DNA of 10,793 nucleotides, from the NCBI GenBank assembly GCA_028866155.1, contig JAGWIT010000032.1, positions 1-10,793 on the forward strand, written 5' to 3'. Made by a program: the position numbers and the translations under genes. The stretch comes from Patescibacteria group bacterium (GTDB taxonomy: Bacteria > Patescibacteriota > Minisyncoccia > Phycocordibacterales > SBAW01). Positions 7,210 to 10,793 of this stretch are shown here, one piece after another. Position 1 is the first letter of the stretch, and the number at the start of each line of letters is the position of its first letter. A model generated the notes under the pieces. That model made no database searches, had not been told where the DNA came from, and saw only the letters and a list, made by a program, of their open reading frames with translations.

Positions 7210-8064
7210 CTAACCTCTCCATCGAGCGAAGATGCCGCAAGGTAAGAGGCGACCGCTTTTTTCTTCTATCGTTAAGTCACCGTATTCTAATTTGCCTCCA
7301 AACTTTTTAACCAAGGGTTCGAGGTTGTACGCAAAAGCGAGCGGCGAGTAACCGGCAGCATAGCCGTTTATGAGGAAGAAAAGCGGTTTTTCGGAGAGGA
7401 GCTCTTGGCACAACTTTACCAGCTCGATAAAGTCCTTCTCTATCTTCCACAACTCATTCTTCGGCCCATGGCCAAAGGCCGGCGGGTCCATGATGATGCC
7501 GTCATATTTATTGCCGCGCTTTATCTCGCGCTTCACAAACAAAAGCGCGTCCTCGATTATCCAGCGGATTGGCTTTTCTTCCAATCCTGAAAGTTTTGCA
7601 TTTTCTTTCGCCCACGCAACGGCTATTTTTGATGCGTCAACATGGGTCATTTCGGCACCGGCTTTCGCAACAGCCAAACTGGCGCCACCGGTATACCCAA
7701 ACAAGTTGAGCGCCTTTGCCCCAGACATAATCTGCCCTTGCATCCACTCCCAATTGGGCAATTGCTCAGGGAAAAGGCCAGTGTGTTTAAACGAGGTTGG
7801 GCGAATTAAAAATTTCAGCCCGCCAAATGATATTTCCCATTCTTTAGGGAGATTATTTGCATGCCACTCCCCCTCCCTGTCTTTTCGTTCATAGCGGCCT
7901 TGCGCTTTGGCCCACTCCCCTTCAGACATTTTCTTTTCCCATAAAGCCTGCGGATCGGGACGACTCAGAAGCACACTCCCATAGCGCTCAAATTTCTCTT
8001 CCTTACCGGAGTCAAGAAGTTCATAATCGTCTGATAGTTTAGTAATTAAAGTGATTCTGTCCAT
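7210..8064 (-). CDS. Class I SAM-dependent methyltransferase, RlmI/RlmK-like (23S rRNA)
   Basis: 284 aa, cytoplasmic. Family relatives (COG1092) use S-adenosylmethionine to methylate 23S rRNA; the exact base here is not determinable. An upstream in-frame ATG at 8118 would read through tRNA-Pro, so the start is the ATG at 8064, giving MDRITLITKLSDDYELLDSG. The N-terminal part (SDDYELLDSGKEEKFERYG, SVLLSRPDPQALW) is typical of this subfamily. The Rossmann fold carries motif I LNLFGYTGGASL (119-130), acidic Asp143 in HVDAS and motif IV DGIIMDPPAFG (188-198). The C-terminus has LPCGIFARW; the Cys (276) could take part in catalysis, but I cannot show this. The N-terminal PUA domain of RlmI is not evident. 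The ATG is only 9 nt after the tRNA-Pro 3' end, so both may be on one transcript, the mRNA 5' end being made by tRNA processing. Confidence 0.9.
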   Translation of the reverse strand: MDRITLITKLSDDYELLDSGKEEKFERYGSVLLSRPDPQALWEKKMSEGEWAKAQGRYERKDREGEWHANNLPKEWEISFGGLKFLIRPTSFKHTGLFPEQLPNWEWMQGQIMSGAKALNLFGYTGGASLAVAKAGAEMTHVDASKIAVAWAKENAKLSGLEEKPIRWIIEDALLFVKREIKRGNKYDGIIMDPPAFGHGPKNELWKIEKDFIELVKLCQELLSEKPLFFLINGYAAGYSPLAFAYNLEPLVKKFGGKLEYGDLTIEEKSGRLLPCGIFARWRG

Positions 8065-8073
8065 AGTTTTTTG

Positions 8074-8144
8074 TCGGGCCGCCCAGAATCGGACTGGGTC
8101 ATCTTGCTCCCAAAGCAAGCGTACTACCGGTATACGACGGCCCG
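8074..8144 (-). tRNA. tRNA-Pro(TGG), with atypical T-loop
   Basis: A cloverleaf on the - strand: acceptor CGGGCCG / CGGCCCG (7 bp perfect), D-stem GTAT/GTAC with a short loop ACCGGTA, anticodon stem CTTGC/GCAAG with loop TTTGGGA (anticodon TGG), T-stem CCCAG/CTGGG, discriminator A. It is 71 nt, and CCA is not encoded (next bases CAA). The T-loop reads TCCGATT, with C where almost all tRNAs have T at position 55. Confidence 0.9.
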
Positions 8145-8170
8145 GTTAAGGCACAATAGCACATAAATTA

Positions 8171-8191
8171 TAAAGGACACATTCATGTCCT
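8171..8191 (+). repeat. TAAAGGACA motif with opposing TGTCCT at the yraN stop
   Basis: TAAAGGACA (8171-8179) faces TGTCCT (8186-8191) across 6 nt, giving a 6-bp inverted repeat AGGACA / TGTCCT that overlaps the yraN stop codon (8192-8190). Read on the - strand it is followed by TTATAATTT, so it could be a weak terminator for yraN. It also shares TTATAAAGGACAC with the tandem array near 10.48 kb. Confidence 0.55.
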
Positions 8192-8588
8192 ATAGAATGA
8201 TATTCTCCATAAGTTCAACTCGAGCTTTTTTGGTCGAAAAATCTAAATAAACACAGGCTAAATCTATCTGCCAGAGTTTATTTTCAGATATTTTATGATC
8301 CAAAAGATACGTTTGGATTGCCCTATGGAGGCGTTTAAGTTTAACTGGATGGAAGTTTTCTTCAGGCCTGACCTGAGTGGGTTCACGTGAAATTCCGTTT
8401 GAGATTTCGCGTGAAACTGTTTTTACTTCTATAAAACGAAGCAAATTTGCCTTTTCTGCCACTATATCTATCTCGCCCCATGGCTTCCAATAGTTCCTTT
8501 CAAGTACCTTATAATCCTTATTTTTTAAGAATTTGCAAGTAATCTCTTCTCCCAAATCTCCTATTTTACGTTTTTTCGTCTTAGACAT
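8190..8588 (-). CDS. yraN: UPF0102 / YraN-family nuclease-like protein
   Basis: 132 aa, near the usual length of this widespread bacterial family of unproven function. The N-terminal part has RKIGDLGEEITCKFL, the typical family opening. The PD-(D/E)XK nuclease-like core follows: GEIDIVAE (Glu39, Asp41) and FIEVKTV (Glu54, Lys56), which together form the E...D...ExK metal site. The C-terminal part has HPVKLKRLHRAIQTYL. Between EVKT and HPVKL lies the segment VSREISNGISREP; both SRE triplets are written by TTCACGTGAA-like palindromes in the DNA (8406-8415 and 8382-8391). The start at 8588 is set by the family N-terminus; a third palindrome lies 2 bp upstream of the ATG. Hand counts give only 18-21 GC per 60 bases in two blocks of this gene, far below rny. 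I see no clear -10 or Shine-Dalgarno. Confidence 0.9.
   Translation of the reverse strand: MSKTKKRKIGDLGEEITCKFLKNKDYKVLERNYWKPWGEIDIVAEKANLLRFIEVKTVSREISNGISREPTQVRPEENFHPVKLKRLHRAIQTYLLDHKISENKLWQIDLACVYLDFSTKKARVELMENIIL
8382..8391. promoter_or_regulatory. parS-like palindrome TTCACGTGAA, site A (inside yraN)
   Basis: A perfect 10-bp palindrome equal to the core of the parS consensus TGTTTCACGTGAAACA bound by ParB/Spo0J. The flanks differ from the consensus (12 of 16 match overall). Confidence 0.55.
8406..8415. promoter_or_regulatory. parS-like near-palindrome TTCGCGTGAA, site A2 (inside yraN)
   Basis: One base differs from TTCACGTGAA. The right flank GTGAAAC fits the consensus better than site A. 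It starts 24 bp after site A. Overall 12 of 16 match TGTTTCACGTGAAACA. Confidence 0.45.
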
Positions 8589-8590
8589 AT

Positions 8591-8600
8591 TTCACGTGAA
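8591..8600. promoter_or_regulatory. parS-like palindrome TTCACGTGAA, site B (2 bp upstream of the yraN start)
   Basis: A perfect 10-bp palindrome; 13 of 16 bases match TGTTTCACGTGAAACA. Its position just before the yraN ATG would also allow it to act as an operator. Confidence 0.55.
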
Positions 8601-8630
8601 CCGGTTTAACCTTATGTTACAATTGAAACC

Positions 8631-8650
8631 TTAAAGGACTTGTCCTTTAA
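8631..8650. repeat. Perfect 20-bp palindrome of the GTCCTTTA motif
   Basis: TTAAAGGAC (8631-8639) and GTCCTTTAA (8642-8650) are separated by TT. It lies in the 139-bp gap between yraN and tRNA-Gly(GCC) and is not followed by a T-tract, so it looks like a protein-binding site rather than a terminator. Confidence 0.75.
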
Positions 8651-8667
8651 TGCACATTTCCACAGAG

Positions 8668-8676
8668 TTATCCACA
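8668..8676 (+). other. Perfect DnaA-box consensus TTATCCACA
   Basis: TTATCCACA matches the 9-bp DnaA-box consensus exactly. A weaker ATTTCCACA (7 of 9) lies at 8656-8664. The surrounding 8601-8720 stretch is AT-rich. One or two boxes alone do not make an origin. Confidence 0.45.
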
Positions 8677-8727
8677 GAAAATCATTTTCTGTCTTTTAAC
8701 TCCTATTTTGAAGAATTGAACAACGGG

Positions 8728-8798
8728 TGCGGTCAGGGAGAATCGAACTCCCGCCTGCTCCTTGGCAAGGAGCCGTCCTACCACTAAACTATGACCGC
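8728..8798 (-). tRNA. tRNA-Gly(GCC)
   Basis: A cloverleaf on the - strand: acceptor GCGGTCA / TGACCGC (7 bp), anticodon stem GCTCC/GGAGC with loop TTGCCAA (anticodon GCC), T-stem GGGAG/CTCCC with loop TTCGATT, discriminator A. It is 71 nt; the bases after the discriminator are CCC, so CCA is not encoded. It lies 47 bp downstream of tRNA-Arg on the same strand and is probably co-transcribed with it. Confidence 0.96.
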
Positions 8799-8845
8799 GC
8801 ACACGACGACCAGTATATCTTATTTTTATATTAGCGCCATCTTTG

Positions 8846-8917
8846 TGCTCTCGGAGGGACTCGAACCCCCAACAACTGCTTCGAAGGCAGCTATGATATC
8901 CATTTCACCACGAGAGC
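8846..8917 (-). tRNA. tRNA-Arg(TCG)
   Basis: A cloverleaf on the - strand: acceptor GCTCTCG / CGAGAGC (7 bp), D-stem GTGA/TCAT (with one G-T pair), anticodon stem GCTGC/GCAGT with loop CTTCGAA (anticodon TCG), T-stem GGGGG/CCCTC with loop TTCGAGT, discriminator A. It is 72 nt, and CCA is not encoded (next bases CAA). It should read CGA and perhaps CGG arginine codons. Confidence 0.93.
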
Positions 8918-8919
8918 CT

Positions 8920-8936
8920 GTCCCGTCCAGCGGGAC
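8920..8936. repeat. Inverted repeat in the cca promoter region
   Basis: GTCCCG (8920-8925) and CGGGAC (8931-8936) flank TCCAG. The repeat ends 4 bp before the cca -10 box, inside the expected spacer, and sits just upstream of the tRNA-Arg 5' end on the other strand. It could be an operator for either transcript. Confidence 0.45.
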
Positions 8937-8940
8937 GTGG

Positions 8941-8952
8941 TACGATTGTGCC
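8941..8952 (+). promoter_or_regulatory. -10-like box immediately before cca (leaderless type)
   Basis: TACGAT (8941-8946) is followed by exactly 6 nt and then the ATG at 8953. A poor -35-like CTGTCC lies at 8918-8923 with a 17-bp spacer. There is no Shine-Dalgarno. Confidence 0.45.
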
Positions 8953-10428
8953 ATGCAACTGTCGCAAAACCAAATACCGTCTGAAGTATTGCACGTTACC
9001 AAAACTCTTGAAAAAGCAGGGTTTGAGGCGTGGGTGGTGGGAGGTTGTGTCCGCGATCTATTGCTTAAACGAAAGCCGAACGACTGGGACGTGACGACAA
9101 ACGCTACGCCTCAACAAATACAGGGGTTGTTCGAAAACACCTTTTATACTAACGAATTTGGAACTGTGGGAGTGGTCCAGGATGAAGCCAGGGACGAATC
9201 GCTCAAAGTGATTGAGGTCACTCCGTACCGTTTGGAAGGGAAGTATAGCGACGCCAGACGTCCGGATGAGGTTATTTTCAGCCAAAAAATAGAGGATGAT
9301 CTTAAAAGACGCGACTTCACCATCAATGCCTTGGCCTATAAACCAAAAACGGGAGAGCTTCTTGACCTTTATAAGGGGATAAAGGACATGCAGGATGGGG
9401 TGGTGCGGGCGGTGGGGGAGCCGCAGCAACGATTCGAAGAAGATGCACTGCGCATATTGCGGGCGGTTCGCATTGCTGCAGAGCTTAACTTCACCATAGA
9501 GGCGGGCACCAAAGAGGCTATTGCGGCGAATGCGGCCCAGCTCGGCAAGATATCAAAAGAGCGCATTCGTGATGAATTTGTGCGCATAGTCAACTCTTCG
9601 CAACCAATGAAGGCAATCCTTTTAGCCCGTGGCTTGGGATTATTGCAGTACATAGTGCCGGAGCTCGAGCAGGGGATAGGGGTTGAGCAAAATCAGGCCC
9701 ATTCCTATGACGTTTTTGAACATAATTTGCGGGCGCTTCAGCATGCAGCCGACAAAAACTGGCCCTTGGATGTTCGTTTAGCAGCTCTTTTGCACGATGT
9801 AGGAAAGCCCAAAGCGCGCCGGTTTTCAGACGAAAAGCACGATTGGACCTTTCATGGCCATGAAGTTGTGGGAGCCAAAATGACCAAAAAAATCCTTGAA
9901 AACCTTAAGTTTTCACGTGAAATGATAGAAAAAGTGATATCGCTTGTACGTTGGCATATGTTCTTTAGTGACCCCGATAAAGTGACTCTCTCCGCGGTGC
10001 GGCGAATCGTCGTCAACGTCGGCAAAGATAATATTTGGGATCTTATAAACCTCCGCATTTGCGACCGAATAGGCACTGGCCGGCCAAAAGAGCAACCGTT
10101 TCGTCTGCGCAAGTACCAGTCGATGATAGAACAGGCGCTGCGAGACCCTATTTCGGTGAGCATGCTGGCAATCGATGGGAAGAAACTCATGGGCATAACG
10201 GGAGAGAAGCCTGGGCCGCGCATAGGGTGGATATTACACGCCTTGCTCGAAGAAGTTTTGGACGACCCCGCCAAAAATACGAGTGAGTATTTAGATGCAA
10301 AAGCACAAGAACTCGTTAAACTTTCTGATGAACAGTTAAGAAGCCTGGGGCAGGGGGGGAAGGAGAAAAAAGAACAAGCTGAAGAAACTGAGATACAAGA
10401 GTTGCGTAAAAAATACTTTGTGGAATAA
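8953..10428 (+). CDS. cca: CCA tRNA nucleotidyltransferase with HD domain
   Basis: 491 aa, cytoplasmic. It adds or repairs the 3' CCA end of tRNAs using CTP and ATP without a template. The start is the ATG at 8953; the longer frame from 8791 runs through tRNA-Arg. The class II nucleotidyltransferase head has WVVGGCVRDLLL (27-38), the metal-binding DWD (44-46), RRDFTINALAY (119-129) and the helical neck RFEEDALRILRAVRIAAEL (160-178). An HD domain follows with HSYDVFEHNLRAL (250-262), LLHDVGKPKAR (279-289) and FHGHEVVG (300-307); such domains have phosphatase or phosphodiesterase activity in some relatives. The last 50 residues are charged and Glu/Lys-rich. All four tRNAs in this window lack an encoded CCA and depend on such an enzyme. 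The gene carries a TAAAGGAC motif (9380-9387) and parS-like site C (9912-9921). No terminator is evident after the stop. Confidence 0.96.
   Translation: MQLSQNQIPSEVLHVTKTLEKAGFEAWVVGGCVRDLLLKRKPNDWDVTTNATPQQIQGLFENTFYTNEFGTVGVVQDEARDESLKVIEVTPYRLEGKYSDARRPDEVIFSQKIEDDLKRRDFTINALAYKPKTGELLDLYKGIKDMQDGVVRAVGEPQQRFEEDALRILRAVRIAAELNFTIEAGTKEAIAANAAQLGKISKERIRDEFVRIVNSSQPMKAILLARGLGLLQYIVPELEQGIGVEQNQAHSYDVFEHNLRALQHAADKNWPLDVRLAALLHDVGKPKARRFSDEKHDWTFHGHEVVGAKMTKKILENLKFSREMIEKVISLVRWHMFFSDPDKVTLSAVRRIVVNVGKDNIWDLINLRICDRIGTGRPKEQPFRLRKYQSMIEQALRDPISVSMLAIDGKKLMGITGEKPGPRIGWILHALLEEVLDDPAKNTSEYLDAKAQELVKLSDEQLRSLGQGGKEKKEQAEETEIQELRKKYFVE
9380..9388 (+). repeat. TAAAGGACA motif inside cca
   Basis: One of six TAAAGGAC/GTCCTTTA occurrences in the window and the only one fully inside a gene. 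It encodes part of GIKDMQ, so it may be coincidental. Confidence 0.4.
9912..9921. promoter_or_regulatory. parS-like palindrome TTCACGTGAA, site C (inside cca)
   Basis: A perfect 10-bp palindrome, 12 of 16 to TGTTTCACGTGAAACA. It encodes SRE in the sequence LKFSREMIEKV, the same tripeptide as the yraN sites. Confidence 0.5.
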
Positions 10429-10441
10429 AGGTTTTCTTATG

Positions 10442-10450
10442 CTATCCACA
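10442..10450 (+). other. DnaA-box-like CTATCCACA
   Basis: 8 of 9 to TTATCCACA. It lies 14 bp after the cca stop and 5 bp before the TGTCCTTTA tandem array, repeating the pairing seen at 8631-8676. Confidence 0.35.
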
Positions 10451-10455
10451 GGTTG

Positions 10456-10486
10456 TGTCTTTTATTGTCCTTTACAGTGTCCTTTA
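10456..10486 (+). repeat. Tandem TGTCYTTTA array (three copies)
   Basis: TGTCTTTTA (10456-10464), TGTCCTTTA (10466-10474) and TGTCCTTTA (10478-10486) start 10 and 12 bp apart, close to one helical turn, so they lie on about the same DNA face. No gene overlaps them. Confidence 0.7.
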
Positions 10487-10570
10487 TAACCAGTAGTATT
10501 CATATCAGAAAACCTTCGACTGTTTCTTATTAAAATATTTGCCCTGGTATTTTAGGGAATATGGTTTAGA

Positions 10571-10769
10571 AGGCAGTACATTCGTTCGCTGCTGCAGCAT
10601 TAGGGTTAGACATCACTAATTCATTGTCATCCGATCACAGTGTGTGAATCCCCAATCGTTCTCTAAAAAAATGTGGATTCAAACACACGGAAGTGTGAGG
10701 TAGAACCGCAAGGTTCCCGATTGATGATGTTCATACCCAAACCGCCTGACCGTTCGGCAGGCGGTTTTT
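10571..10769 (+). ncRNA. Candidate structured non-coding RNA, family not recognised
   Basis: No coding frame is present, but helices are dense. A stem pairs 10646-10651 (GAATCC) with 10675-10680 (GGATTC), extendable by GTGTG 10640-10644 with CACAC 10684-10688 past a 2-nt bulge. Two GNRA-capped hairpins follow: CACAC-GGAA-GTGTG (10684-10697) and GAACC-GCAA-GGTTC (10703-10716). CAATCG (10653-10658), inside the loop of the first stem, matches CGATTG (10718-10723), forming a possible pseudoknot. ACATCA (10610-10615) pairs with TGATGT (10725-10730), closing the whole unit. An intrinsic terminator ends it. The 5' end is set only by a weak promoter guess and could be off by tens of bases. I found none of the hallmarks of RNase P RNA, tmRNA or SRP RNA. 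It could be a free small RNA or a leader for a gene beyond the right edge. Confidence 0.55.
10739..10769 (+). terminator. Strong intrinsic terminator ending the candidate RNA
   Basis: Arms AAACCGCCTG (10739-10748) and CAGGCGGTTT (10758-10767) form a perfect 10-bp stem. The loop can pair further (CC/GG around GTTC), and the stem runs into a five-T tract (10765-10769). The coding genes to the left end more than 300 bp away. Confidence 0.9.
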
Positions 10770-10793
10770 CATATCCAAAAATTTAAAACAAGT

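Larger units (their letters stand above)
10429..10570. other. Non-coding AT-rich stretch downstream of cca
   Basis: No open reading frame of useful length is present. It holds a DnaA-box-like site, the TGTCYTTTA array, an AT-rich tract at about 10520-10540, and a weak promoter-like pair (TTTGCC 10538-10543, TATGGT 10560-10565, 16-bp spacer) that could start the candidate RNA downstream. Confidence 0.5.

Noticed and set aside
8065..8118. N-terminal extension of the methyltransferase from 8118
   Set aside because: The extra 18 codons overlap tRNA-Pro(TGG) and do not resemble the family N-terminus.
8791..8952. N-terminal extension of cca from an ATG at 8791
   Set aside because: It runs through tRNA-Arg and the tail of tRNA-Gly; the family N-terminus fits the ATG at 8953, which also has the -10 box 6 nt upstream.
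8382..10486. CRISPR array or integrated mobile element
   Set aside because: The repeats are 8-10 bp, irregularly spaced and without spacers; no cas, integrase or transposase gene and no long terminal repeats are present.
10571..10769. RNase P RNA, tmRNA, SRP RNA or c-di-GMP riboswitch
   Set aside because: No conserved core motifs of RNase P, no tRNA-like ends or tag frame of tmRNA, no SRP GGAAGG/AGCAG core and no match to the riboswitch core that I could see.

Overview
The window looks like a piece of a Candidate Phyla Radiation (Patescibacteria) chromosome, most likely of the Parcubacteria group. The best evidence is a secreted glycine-rich protein carrying several copies of a GYAWSDNIGWISF-type repeat. 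Beside it lies a small secreted protein with an NVGIGTTSP / LDVNGSLCISGSC module. As I recall, both are typical of that group; I ran no search. The housekeeping genes are ordinary bacterial ones.

Layout. The left edge cuts into ribonuclease Y (rny, + strand), followed by an unrecognised 175-aa protein with a clear Shine-Dalgarno and terminator, then a small HU-type DNA-binding protein. A perfect 17-bp-arm hairpin separates HU from a convergent 796-aa secreted glycine-rich / Fn3-like / GYAW-repeat / Ig-like surface protein. A divergent promoter region serves that gene and a + strand pair of small exported proteins. Next come tRNA-Gly(TCC) on the - strand and an exported trypsin-like serine protease on the + strand. 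The protease meets, stop to stop, a - strand RlmI/RlmK-like rRNA methyltransferase that lies directly behind tRNA-Pro(TGG).

The right third (about 8.1-10.8 kb) changes character. It holds the UPF0102 (YraN) nuclease-like gene, tRNA-Gly(GCC), tRNA-Arg(TCG), the CCA-adding enzyme gene cca, and about 365 bp of non-coding DNA at the right edge. None of the four tRNAs encodes its CCA end, so cca is needed to mature them.

The most interesting signals are in this right third. A TTCACGTGAA palindrome, the core of the ParB-binding parS site, occurs three times plus one single-base variant within 1.54 kb, two of them written into yraN codons. A second motif, TAAAGGAC/GTCCTTTA, occurs six times, including a perfect 20-bp palindrome and a tandem array. 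DnaA-box-like sequences sit beside two of these clusters. Together they suggest a chromosome segregation or replication-related region, or a shared regulon; that is inference. The right edge also holds a candidate structured non-coding RNA with a possible pseudoknot, two GNRA hairpins, competing helices and its own intrinsic terminator. I do not recognise it as a known family.

Several start codons (the 156-aa protein, the protease and cca) lie exactly 6 nt after a -10-like hexamer, and the glycine-rich gene lies 7 nt after one. This suggests leaderless transcripts.
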